A stretch of DNA of 64,000 nucleotides from Anaerotignum neopropionicum (GTDB lineage: Bacteria > Bacillota > Clostridia > Lachnospirales > Anaerotignaceae), in assembly GCF_001571775.1 (NCBI RefSeq), contig NZ_LRVM01000006.1:62001-126000 (forward strand). The letters run 5' to 3'. The notes under the pieces are model-generated. The model had not been told where the DNA came from and did not search any database. It saw nothing but the letters and a program-made list of their open reading frames with translations. Of this stretch, positions 35,998 through 44,432 are shown piece by piece. Position 1 is the stretch's first letter. Each line of letters begins with the position of its first letter. The position numbers were made by a program, and so were the translations under genes.

Positions 35998-36710
35998 TTT
36001 TCCCGTTCCTTTCTATATTTCTTTCGATAAAAGCAAACCGCTTTTTCAAAATCCAAATCCACCAGCGCCTCTCGCCCTGCCTTGGCAAGGCAGTATGCGC
36101 CCTTATCAACCCTCTCAAACCATTGATATACATTCCTTTGTAGTATTCCAGCATACTTGGCGTCCTTCCCTAATTCCCGTAGCTCCTGCAACGAAATTTG
36201 CCCAAGCTCCTCTAAAATACAACAAAGCTCAATGGCTCTTTCTCGATATGCCGTCATAACCTTTCGTCGTGTCATACCGCCCACATTCTCTGACATCTGT
36301 CGATTCTCAATTTCTGACAGCAATAGCTCCTGTTTTTTTCGATTTTTTCGTATCATGCTGTCAGACGGCTCTAAAATCACATCCACCATTTGCAACGGAC
36401 TATCCAAAGCAACGGTAATCAATCCCAGCTCCAACCGCTTTAAAAGCTTAAGCATATCCTTCCATGCACGTTCTCTCTGCCCCCTTTTGGGGCGAGGAAT
36501 AGCAACAAAAACTTGATCCGTCAAGCTTTGCCGCTCCAACGCCTGATACACCAGCTTTAAGCAAAAATTCTTTTTCAATTCTACGATAAGGGTTTGACCG
36601 TCCTTTACCGCCGCAATATCGCAATGCCTAACCTCTGCCTGCACCCGAAAGCCTTGGTTTTCCAAAAAATTTCGAATTGGCTCATATAAATCCGTTTCCT
36701 TTAAGCTCAT
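35994..36710 (-). CDS. DUF2161 family putative nuclease-fold protein
   Basis: A 238-residue protein. LYEPIRNFLENQGF, the Asp in RHCDIAAV and VELKKNFCLKL give an E-D-ExK pattern typical of PD-(D/E)XK phosphodiesterases, the fold proposed for DUF2161. The C-terminal half (AGILQRNVYQWFERV) looks like a winged-helix domain. Nuclease activity is inferred from the motif only. It overlaps pepP upstream and yccF downstream by 4 nt each. Confidence 0.8.
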   Translation of the reverse strand: MSLKETDLYEPIRNFLENQGFRVQAEVRHCDIAAVKDGQTLIVELKKNFCLKLVYQALERQSLTDQVFVAIPRPKRGQRERAWKDMLKLLKRLELGLITVALDSPLQMVDVILEPSDSMIRKNRKKQELLLSEIENRQMSENVGGMTRRKVMTAYRERAIELCCILEELGQISLQELRELGKDAKYAGILQRNVYQWFERVDKGAYCLAKAGREALVDLDFEKAVCFYRKKYRKEREK

Positions 36711-37957
36711 GCCTTTCTTCCTTTAGCCATAAATTCCTCAATTTCTGTGACGGTACGAATTAGATTTTTGGTCATTACTTCGCATCCATCCTCCGTTACC
36801 AATACGTCATCCTCAATGCGAATCCCAATTTCCCATTCTTCGATATACAATCCCGGCTCCACCGTCAAAACCATGCCTGCCTGTAGCTTCCGATCCATAT
36901 ACCGCCCAATATCGTGGGTTTCTGCCCCCAAATAGTGGCTAACCCCATGGTAATAATATTTTGCAACCTCCTCCATGGTGTCCACCAAACCAATTTTTTT
37001 CAATTCCTGGAAATAATGCTCTTTCAAAACCTGATTTAAACGAGAAAAAGGCACGTCGGGCCGAATGGCTTCCATCACCTTTTGGTGTCCCGCCAAAACC
37101 ATATTGTAAACCATTTTTTGCCGCTGGGTAAACTTTCCGCTCACTGGGAACGTTCGCGTGATATCGCCGTTGTACCAATCCACCTGCGCCCCTGCATCCA
37201 CCAAAATCAAATCGCCATCCTTGGCAGCTTGATTATTTTCTACATAATGTAGAATTGTACCTCTTTTCCCGGCCGCGGCAATGGTTTGAAATGCCTTTTG
37301 GCGAACCCCTCTTTTGGTCAGGACAAAATCGAAGTATGCCTCAATTTCGTATTCCATCATGCCCCCACGGGCGTTCTCCATCATTGCAAGAAAACCCTCC
37401 TCTGTAATTTGCATTGCTTTGCGCATCCGCTCCAATTCCCAATCCTCTTTGATCAGACGCAAATCGCTGAAAATGGGATATAAATCCTCCATACAAACGG
37501 CAGGATACTGCTCCCTTATCTCCTTGGCAAAGGATAAAGCGGCAGAAGGCAGAGCATTCCAATCTCTGTTTTCCAAATCCAGATAAATAGTTTTAATGTT
37601 ATGTTTGAAAATAAATTCAGCAAAATCCTTTCGAAAGCTATCAATAAATTCTACAGCTTCCATTCCCGATTTTTGCCTTGCTTCCTCCACTGTAATATTT
37701 GCCCCCACCCATTTTGCCAAAATCCCATTATCCCTAGGAATATATAAGGTCGTCGTAACTTCCAAGGCTGTCTTTGCCATAAAAAAAATACAATTTTCCC
37801 CCTCGATCCCCGTAACATAATAAAAATTTCGGTCTGGAGAAAAGGGATACTGCTCGTCACCCCGTTTATAAGGCGCCTGCCCCGCAAAAACTACGGCAAC
37901 ACTGTTCTCAGCCAACCGTGCTTGTAATTTATCTCTGTTCTTTTGAAAATTTTCCAT
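36707..37957 (-). CDS. pepP: Xaa-Pro aminopeptidase (M24B)
   Basis: Removes N-terminal residues that precede proline. A 416-residue two-domain protein: a creatinase-like N-terminal domain (PFSPDRNFYYVTGI) and a pita-bread catalytic domain with the dinuclear metal ligands in VDAGAQVDWYNGDITRTFP, HYLGAETHD, VEPGLYIE and RIEDDVLV. The ATG at 37957 is preferred over a TTG at 37969 that touches the AAAGG site. It leads the four-gene group with DUF2161, yccF and ybjQ. Confidence 0.95.
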   Translation of the reverse strand: MENFQKNRDKLQARLAENSVAVVFAGQAPYKRGDEQYPFSPDRNFYYVTGIEGENCIFFMAKTALEVTTTLYIPRDNGILAKWVGANITVEEARQKSGMEAVEFIDSFRKDFAEFIFKHNIKTIYLDLENRDWNALPSAALSFAKEIREQYPAVCMEDLYPIFSDLRLIKEDWELERMRKAMQITEEGFLAMMENARGGMMEYEIEAYFDFVLTKRGVRQKAFQTIAAAGKRGTILHYVENNQAAKDGDLILVDAGAQVDWYNGDITRTFPVSGKFTQRQKMVYNMVLAGHQKVMEAIRPDVPFSRLNQVLKEHYFQELKKIGLVDTMEEVAKYYYHGVSHYLGAETHDIGRYMDRKLQAGMVLTVEPGLYIEEWEIGIRIEDDVLVTEDGCEVMTKNLIRTVTEIEEFMAKGRKA

Positions 37958-38150
37958 TAGAAATACCAAACCTTTCTCTTATAGTATCATGAATCTTTTT
38001 TTCTAGTTCTAAGAATCCCAAATAAAATTTTAAAGATTTTATTAATTTTTTAGAAGCTCTCAAAAGCACCTCCATCAAACAAATCGGGCAGCGCTCCATA
38101 CCTTCAATAATTAATTTCGCCTTACAAATTCAAAAAATCTGAGTCAACTA

Positions 38151-39320
38151 CTATTTTGCTACAACAAAGCCCTTTTCTTCAAAAAAATGTATGATTTCCA
38201 TTTTGTCACCGTTTAGTTTGCCCTGTATCGATCCCTCTTTTCCCCCACCCTTACAGTCAAAGGATTTTTTCAACGCCTCCGCCAGCGCCTTTGCATCCTT
38301 TTTCCGGCTGACCAAAACAAATTGAATTCCTGTTTCCAAAGGCGTTCCTACCATTGCACGACCGTCGGTTTTCTCTGCCGCCAAATCTGCCAGTGCTGTC
38401 AAATCCTTGCCATTTAAACCTTCCTCTATAATCAACACGTTTTCCGTATCCTTGGGCAGCTTATCGATGCGATACAAAAATGCTTCCCATTTCCATTTTT
38501 TCAATTCCTGCATATAGTGATCCCTTTCATCTAAAAGCTTCTGTACCCCCCTGTCGATCTTCTCCTCTTGTACAGAAAGGGCTTTGCCCACCGCTTTTGC
38601 CCCAGAATGAATCTTTTGGAAATACGCAAAGGCTCTTTTTCCGCAAAGTAACTCCAAACGCGTGCCTCCCTTATAATTCTGCGCACCAACCACCTTAATC
38701 ATCCCAATTTCTCCGGCAAGCCTTACATGGGTTCCGCAGCAGGCACAGCAATCGTATTCCCCAGCCTTAACAATACGTACTTCCCCCGTCAGCTCTTTTT
38801 TACTGCGATATTCCAATTCCTCTAATTCCTCTTTTTCAGGAAAAAAAATCTCAATAGGTATGTTTTCCCAAATAGCTACATTTGCCTCTTCCTCCAGCCA
38901 AGACAAGTCTTCCTCCGGAATTTGTGTATTAAAGTCAATGGTAATGCTTTCTCGTCCCATATGAAAGCCTACGTTATCACAACCATATTTTTTGCAAATA
39001 ATTCCCGAAATAATATGTTCCCCTGAATGATTTTGCATCAAATCAAAACGATGCGCCCAGTCAATTTCTCCGGCCATTTCAACACCCACCGCCAAAGGCC
39101 CATGCGTATAATGAATAATTTCTCCGTTTTTCTCATGGACATCAAACACCGCTGCCCCGCCTAAAATACCCTTATCACCGGGCTGTCCACCTCCCTCGGG
39201 ATAGAATAGGGTTTTATCCAAAATAATATGATACTCGTCATCCTTGCCTTTTTCGCAAGAAAGTACAGTTGCTCTAAATTTCGTTTTATATGCATTTTTA
39301 TAGTATAATTTTTCCGTCAT
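38151..39320 (-). CDS. AlaX-type alanyl-tRNA editing protein
   Basis: A free-standing editing enzyme that hydrolyses Ser- or Gly-tRNA-Ala. The 389 residues fit the long AlaX form: a glycine-rich N-terminal barrel (FYPEGGGQPGDKG), the zinc ligands in QNHSGEHI and CCACCGTHV, and a C-terminal coiled-coil and DHHA1-like part. It lacks the aminoacylation core of AlaRS. GGGAGG lies 7 nt before the ATG at 39320; an in-frame ATG at 39335 overlaps that site. Confidence 0.92.
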   Translation of the reverse strand: MTEKLYYKNAYKTKFRATVLSCEKGKDDEYHIILDKTLFYPEGGGQPGDKGILGGAAVFDVHEKNGEIIHYTHGPLAVGVEMAGEIDWAHRFDLMQNHSGEHIISGIICKKYGCDNVGFHMGRESITIDFNTQIPEEDLSWLEEEANVAIWENIPIEIFFPEKEELEELEYRSKKELTGEVRIVKAGEYDCCACCGTHVRLAGEIGMIKVVGAQNYKGGTRLELLCGKRAFAYFQKIHSGAKAVGKALSVQEEKIDRGVQKLLDERDHYMQELKKWKWEAFLYRIDKLPKDTENVLIIEEGLNGKDLTALADLAAEKTDGRAMVGTPLETGIQFVLVSRKKDAKALAEALKKSFDCKGGGKEGSIQGKLNGDKMEIIHFFEEKGFVVAK

Positions 39321-39422
39321 TTTTTCGCCTCCCATTGTACTTTCTCCCAGTATATCACTCTTTACTTTCTAAGAAAAGCTTGTGCTTTACGCGGCTCAGC
39401 TTCCTTGGGATTATCTCTCCAA

Positions 39423-39460
39423 ATTAAAACAGGCACTGTCCCATGAAACAATGCCTGCAT
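39423..39460 (-). terminator. Rho-independent terminator of the DegV-family gene
   Basis: On the minus strand CAGGCATTGT and ACAGTGCCTG form a stem with one mismatch, followed by TTTTAATTT. Confidence 0.75.
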
Positions 39461-39473
39461 ATAAAAACTCAAT

Positions 39474-40313
39474 TTATTTTTTTATAATAAAACCAATGGC
39501 AACAATACCTGGCCCTGAATATGTTCCTACCACTGGCCCAACCGTTCCTGTAAAACCATTAGAAATATCGTAATCTTCGGCAAAACACTCTCTCGCCAAT
39601 TCTAAATTTTCCTCCGCCGCGCCATGACAAAACATAAAGGGATAGCTTTCATCCACACCATCTGCTTTTGCAAGATCTTTGAGAATAGAGATCATTTTTT
39701 TCTTGCCCTTGGCTTTTGCTGTATTTAGCACTAACCCATCCTGCACTGTCACAATGGGATGTAGGTTGAGCATGGTTCCCACAATTGCTGCAGTTCCTGA
39801 TAAACGACCACCTTTTCTAAGATATTTTAAGGTTTCAATCGCAGCATATATCTTTGCCCTGCTAGACAATTCCGTAATTTCATGGTACAGCTCTTTGGCT
39901 GTTGCCCCTTCTTTGACCCTTTTCGCGGCAATTTCCACCAGCAATCCCAAAGAAGTGCAAACTTGATTTGTATCAACAATCCAAATTTTATCACTACCCA
40001 GGGCATCCTTGGCGATATGAGCAGATTGAACTGTACCGCTTAATTTCCCGCTAATTAATATGCACACAACTTCATCTCCCTTGTCTAAGGCTGTTTGAAA
40101 AGCCTCCTGAAAAGAATGGGGTGTAGGCTGTGCTGTTGTTGGAATTTCTGAATCTGTCCTTAGATATTCATAAAACTCTTTGGCCGTAAGGTTTTCACCA
40201 TCTATGAAAGTCTTTTCTCCAAAGTGCACCGTTAAAGGTACGCATACAACGCCAATGTCCTCTAACCTTTGGTGAGAAATGTCACAAGTGCTGTCCGTAA
40301 TAATTTGTACCAT
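39474..40313 (-). CDS. DegV family fatty-acid-binding protein
   Basis: A 279-residue DegV-domain protein. IITDSTCDIS at the N-terminus, TTAQPTPHSF (about 55) and ICILISGKLSGTVQSA mark the fatty-acid-binding lobe. Some DegV proteins are FakB subunits that present fatty acids to the kinase FakA; the partner is not in view, so this role is inference. AGGAGG precedes the ATG. A good promoter lies 50-80 nt upstream and a terminator follows, so it is monocistronic. Confidence 0.92.
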   Translation of the reverse strand: MVQIITDSTCDISHQRLEDIGVVCVPLTVHFGEKTFIDGENLTAKEFYEYLRTDSEIPTTAQPTPHSFQEAFQTALDKGDEVVCILISGKLSGTVQSAHIAKDALGSDKIWIVDTNQVCTSLGLLVEIAAKRVKEGATAKELYHEITELSSRAKIYAAIETLKYLRKGGRLSGTAAIVGTMLNLHPIVTVQDGLVLNTAKAKGKKKMISILKDLAKADGVDESYPFMFCHGAAEENLELARECFAEDYDISNGFTGTVGPVVGTYSGPGIVAIGFIIKK

Positions 40314-40366
40314 TTATCTTCCTCCTTTTAAAAAACGGTAAAATTCAAAAAAATAATCTTACTCTT

Positions 40367-40394
40367 ATTATAATAGTTTCAAATACTACGTCAA
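40367..40394 (-). promoter_or_regulatory. SigA promoter of the DegV-family gene
   Basis: TTGACG (40394-40389), 16 bp and TATAAT (40372-40367) on the minus strand. The spacer contains a short TAGT/ACTA palindrome. Confidence 0.75.
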
Positions 40395-40489
40395 CTGTTT
40401 TTTATAAGTACTAATATTATATTAAAAAATGTTTCATCTGCTTATTTGTTTTATTATACCATTTTATAAAAGCATGCACAAACTAATAT

Positions 40490-40527
40490 AAAAAAGGCCT
40501 TGATGTTATCATTTCAAGACCTAAAAA
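40490..40527 (-). terminator. Terminator of the small membrane-protein gene
   Basis: On the minus strand AGGTCTTGA and TCAAGGCCT arms enclose a 9-nt loop, followed by six T residues, 18 nt after the stop codon. Confidence 0.8.
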
Positions 40528-40544
40528 AAGTATTCCTTTTTTGA

Positions 40545-41072
40545 TTATTCTGTTATTTCTTTTTCCTTTGGCAAATTGCCTTTCAAAATTTGTACTCCGG
40601 CAAAAATAACCGCTACAGCTACAATAACTCTTGGAGCGTTACGGTTCAAACGCCATACAAAACTCCAGTATAAGCTGTTAAAAAACGGATCTAATAGATT
40701 CATGATAATTTGAGAAACCATACAAATTCCAAGAAGTATTAAAATGGCTGCTATGATTTTTCTGTTTTTTGTGAAGAATTCATCTGCATTTGAAAAATCT
40801 GTTCCCTGAAAAAACAAGTATCGATCCTCCTGTCGCAAAAATTCTTCTTCTGACATGTTTCGTAAATTGTGGGTGTGAAAAAAGCTAAAAAACCAAATCA
40901 CAGGTGCAATTGCCAAAAGCACCTCCAACCCTGACCAAGCGGCAAAGGCTCCAATGCCAAAAAACAGTAACATTAGACTAATTCCCTGCTTATAAAGCCC
41001 TAGGTACATTTCCCCTGCCCCCGGAACAAGTGAGCAGCAAAATGTTAAAAACCCCGATTTTTTATTTTTCAT
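40545..41072 (-). CDS. Membrane protein of unknown function
   Basis: A 175-residue protein. It starts KNKKSGFLTFCCSLVPGAGEMYLG, a Lys-rich start and a PGAG-x-x-YLG turn reminiscent of TM2-type membrane domains. Hydrophobic segments lie at about 8-25, 30-60, 104-124 and 148-165, around a polar loop (SEEEFLRQEDRYLFF). GGAGG lies 7 nt upstream of the ATG at 41072. In-frame codons further upstream have no ribosome-binding site. It sits between degV and ysxC with its own terminator. I cannot assign a function. Confidence 0.75.
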   Translation of the reverse strand: MKNKKSGFLTFCCSLVPGAGEMYLGLYKQGISLMLLFFGIGAFAAWSGLEVLLAIAPVIWFFSFFHTHNLRNMSEEEFLRQEDRYLFFQGTDFSNADEFFTKNRKIIAAILILLGICMVSQIIMNLLDPFFNSLYWSFVWRLNRNAPRVIVAVAVIFAGVQILKGNLPKEKEITE

Positions 41073-41218
41073 TATAATACCTCCAATAAATCTTCTATGA
41101 TTTCTTCTTGTTTGTATATAGTATAGCGAATTATTATTTGGTTTTTTTTCACTCTTTTTTAAGATTTTATAAATATTAAAAAAGCACCTGCAAATGGTGA
41201 TATGCAAGTGCTTCAATT

Positions 41219-41803
41219 TTAAACAAGCAACTTTTCAATGACTGCCCAAAGCTCGTCCACGCCAATTTTTTTCTCTCCCGAAAAAGGGATCAAAACCTCC
41301 TCAGGGCCTAGCCCAAAGGTTTTACGAATCACAGATAAATGCTTAGGAACTTGGCTTCTATTTAACTTGTCAGACTTTGTAGCAACGATAATGATGTCAT
41401 AGCCATAATGCTTTAACCACTCATACATCATAACGTCATTTTTCCCAGGCTCATGACGAATATCAATTAAGAGAATAATTGCCCTTAGCTCTTGCCTTTT
41501 CTCCAAATATTCTTCTATCATTTTACCCCATTTTTCAATTTCCGTTTTTGGTGCCTTGGCATAGCCGTAACCAGGTAAGTCCACAACATACATTTGACCG
41601 TTTACATCGTAAAAATTAATGGTTCTTGTCTTACCAGGATTAGAGCTGGTTCTGGCCAACGCCTTACGCCCTATCATTGCGTTAATCAACGTTGATTTTC
41701 CCACGTTCGACTTGCCTACAAAGGCAACTTCTGCCCTTCCATCCACGGGATAATGCGAAAAATTCGTTCCAATTGCCGCTAATGAAGTTTCCCTTACTTC
41801 CAT
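41219..41803 (-). CDS. ysxC: Ribosome biogenesis GTPase YsxC/EngB
   Basis: Essential GTPase for 50S subunit assembly. A 194-residue protein with G1 FVGKSNVGKST (about 30), G3 DLPGYGYAK and G4 ATKSDK. The gene overlaps the 3' end of lon by 10 nt, the common lon-ysxC order of Firmicutes, so it is translated from the lon transcript. Confidence 0.97.
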   Translation of the reverse strand: MEVRETSLAAIGTNFSHYPVDGRAEVAFVGKSNVGKSTLINAMIGRKALARTSSNPGKTRTINFYDVNGQMYVVDLPGYGYAKAPKTEIEKWGKMIEEYLEKRQELRAIILLIDIRHEPGKNDVMMYEWLKHYGYDIIIVATKSDKLNRSQVPKHLSVIRKTFGLGPEEVLIPFSGEKKIGVDELWAVIEKLLV

Positions 41804-44136
41804 AGATCCACACCCTTCACCATTGCTGTCTTAAGTACATCCTGCATGGTTTTCGCTAATATAAATTTCATTCCCTCTTTTATTTCCTCGCTGATTTCCG
41901 CTAAATCCTTCTCGTTCTCCCAAGGCAAAATTACAGTTTTGATACCAACTTTTTTAGCCGCAAGAACCTTTTCTTGTAATCCCCCAATGGGGAGCACTCT
42001 TCCCCGAATGGTAACCTCTCCTGTCATGGCAACATCATTATACACTTCTCGGCCTGTTAAAGCTGAAAGCATGGCAGTTGCCATGGTAATTCCCGCAGAA
42101 GGACCATCCTTGGGTGTTGCCCCTTCCGGAATATGTATATGAATATCCTTTTGTTTATAATAATCGGCAGGAAGTCCAAATTCCTTTGCTTGAGAACGGA
42201 TGTAGCTGATCGCCGTTTCCGCCGATTCCGTCATTACCTTTCCAATATTTCCTGTAAGTTTAAATTTACCATCTCCATCTAAAATATTCACCTCTATGGA
42301 AAGCGTGGTTCCTCCTGCCGCTGTCCAAGCCAGGCCACGAACAATCCCCACCTGTGGTTCTTTATAAATGGCATCTTTAAAATATTTTCTTTTTCCCAGT
42401 ATGCTTTCCAAATTATTCACAGAAACAGTTGCAGTTTTTTTCTCACCGCTTAAAATTGACTTTGCCGTTTTTCTGCAAACCTGGCCGATAACTCGTTCCA
42501 GCTGTCTAACGCCGGCCTCTCTTGTGTAGCCATCAATAATCGCCTCAACGGCATCGTCACGAAACTTAATTTCAGCTGCAGTCAACCCATTTTGCTGCCG
42601 CTGCTTGCCAATCAAATGCTCCTTGGCAATATGCAGCTTTTCCTGGGCTGTATAGCTGCCAAGTTGAATTATCTCCATTCTGTCTAATAGGGGCTTGGGA
42701 ATGGTATCTAAACTATTGGCAGTGCACATAAAAAGAACCTTGGAAAGATCATATGGAATTTCAATAAAATGATCTCGAAAGGTACTGTTCTGCTCCCCGT
42801 CCAAAACCTCCAGCAATGCCGCCGATGGATCCCCGTTATAGGAAACACCCAGCTTATCAATCTCATCTAAAAGCATCAACGGATTTATGGTTGCTGCCTG
42901 CTTCATGGCATTAATAATGCGCCCGGGCATTGCGCCAATGTAGGTTTTTCTATGCCCTCTGATTTCCGCTTCGTCCTTGATCCCTCCCAAAGACATTCTG
43001 ATGTACTTGCGGTCCAAAGCCTTGGCAACAGAATGCGCAATAGAAGTTTTGCCAACCCCGGGGGGGCCAACTAAGCAAAGAATGGTGGGCCTTTCCTCGG
43101 GAACCATTTTGCGTACCGCCAAATATTCCAAAATACGATCCTTCACCTTTTCCAGCCCGTAATGCTCCTCGTTTAATATTCGCTCCGCCTTTGCCAAGTC
43201 AAAGCCATCTTCTGTCATCTCGCACCAAGGCAAACTCAATAATGTTTCAATATAACTTCTGGAAACATTTGATTCAGGAGAAGTCACAGGAATTCTCAAC
43301 ATACGTGCAATTTCTTTTTCCACAGCCTGCTGCACCGCTTCCGGAGGATTTTTTTCCTCCAGCTGCTTACGATACTTCGCCGCATCCGCACCAATTCCGT
43401 CTTTATCCCCCAGCTCCTCTTGAATTACCTTCATTTCCTCTCTAAGATAATACTCTCTTTGATTTTGCTCGATACGAGCTTTTGTTTTGCTTTCGATTTC
43501 CTTTTTTATGCTTAAAATCTGCTTTTCACTTTGCATCACTTCAAATACTGCTTCCAAACGCTCAAGGGGATTCAGTATTTCAAGAATCTTCTGTTTTCTG
43601 TTAAAAGAAATCTCAAGTCCCGCAGCAATAATATCGGCTAATTTTCCGGGCTTTGCAGCAGCTGTTACGCTGCTTAAAAGATCAGCAGCAGTGCTATTGG
43701 GTATATATTTAGTATATTCCTCATAGCTTTCCATAACCACCCGCATATATGCCTTCAAATAATCATCGGGCTCATCAGCGAAATCCTGCTCTAAAAATGT
43801 AATCTCCGCAAAGTCAGTTGAAGACTTCATCCAAATATCTTCCAGCTTTCCCCTTTGTTCTCCCTCAACAATAACGTGAGTAACATTTCCGGGAAGCTTT
43901 AATACTTGCTTAATTGTGCATAAAGTACCAATTTCATATAAATCCTTCTGCTCAGGATCAGGCGTTCCCGGGTTAATCTGCGCCACCAAAAAAACTTTCC
44001 CTCCATTGCCTTCTGCCGCGGACACAGCCTCTAACGACCGCTGTCTGTTTACAGGAAAGCTAACTGCCATATTCGGGAAAACCGTTAATCCCCTAAGCGC
44101 GATCATAGGTACTTTGACCGTCTGCTTTTTCTCCAT
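41794..44136 (-). CDS. lon: ATP-dependent protease LonA
   Basis: AAA+ protease that degrades misfolded and regulatory proteins. A 780-residue protein with an N-terminal LON substrate domain (PMIALRGLTVFPNM), a coiled coil (about 185-250), Walker A GPPGVGKT (about 356), Walker B LMLLDEID, and a C-terminal Ser-Lys protease domain with PKDGPSAGIT (catalytic Ser) and LPIGGLQEKVLAAKK (catalytic Lys). It has its own promoter in the gap after lonB. Confidence 0.98.
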   Translation of the reverse strand: MEKKQTVKVPMIALRGLTVFPNMAVSFPVNRQRSLEAVSAAEGNGGKVFLVAQINPGTPDPEQKDLYEIGTLCTIKQVLKLPGNVTHVIVEGEQRGKLEDIWMKSSTDFAEITFLEQDFADEPDDYLKAYMRVVMESYEEYTKYIPNSTAADLLSSVTAAAKPGKLADIIAAGLEISFNRKQKILEILNPLERLEAVFEVMQSEKQILSIKKEIESKTKARIEQNQREYYLREEMKVIQEELGDKDGIGADAAKYRKQLEEKNPPEAVQQAVEKEIARMLRIPVTSPESNVSRSYIETLLSLPWCEMTEDGFDLAKAERILNEEHYGLEKVKDRILEYLAVRKMVPEERPTILCLVGPPGVGKTSIAHSVAKALDRKYIRMSLGGIKDEAEIRGHRKTYIGAMPGRIINAMKQAATINPLMLLDEIDKLGVSYNGDPSAALLEVLDGEQNSTFRDHFIEIPYDLSKVLFMCTANSLDTIPKPLLDRMEIIQLGSYTAQEKLHIAKEHLIGKQRQQNGLTAAEIKFRDDAVEAIIDGYTREAGVRQLERVIGQVCRKTAKSILSGEKKTATVSVNNLESILGKRKYFKDAIYKEPQVGIVRGLAWTAAGGTTLSIEVNILDGDGKFKLTGNIGKVMTESAETAISYIRSQAKEFGLPADYYKQKDIHIHIPEGATPKDGPSAGITMATAMLSALTGREVYNDVAMTGEVTIRGRVLPIGGLQEKVLAAKKVGIKTVILPWENEKDLAEISEEIKEGMKFILAKTMQDVLKTAMVKGVDLWK

Positions 44137-44432
44137 TCTTCCACCTCTATTTTCAAATATTATTCAAGGGTATCCTATTTCAACAATACGCGGAGCACTG
44201 TGAAAGGAATAGGAATCATCATTCAGCTTGTTCCTTATTCTCATCCAGCGCTTCCTTGCACATTTTATGTTTACTTAAATCATCTAATCTTAGCAAAAGC
44301 CTTTCATGAAAGTATCTTTCTTGCAAAATAAAAGAAAGCCAACGTAATTCCAGGTTCTCCGCTAAAACTTTACATATTATACCCTAAAATACGCTTTCGG
44401 TCAAATAACCAAATAAAATTCCCACTTTTCCA
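44137..44432 (-). promoter_or_regulatory. lon promoter and leader
   Basis: TTGACC (44404-44399), 17 bp and TATAAT (44381-44376) on the minus strand give a strong SigA promoter for lon. The leader is about 230 nt long and has no credible ORF or terminator. A single GGTCAAA heptad overlaps the -35; a full CtsR site would need a second copy, which is absent. Confidence 0.75.

Noticed and set aside
44399-44420. CtsR operator at the lon promoter
   Set aside because: Only one GGTCAAA heptad is present; CtsR needs a tandem repeat of the heptad.
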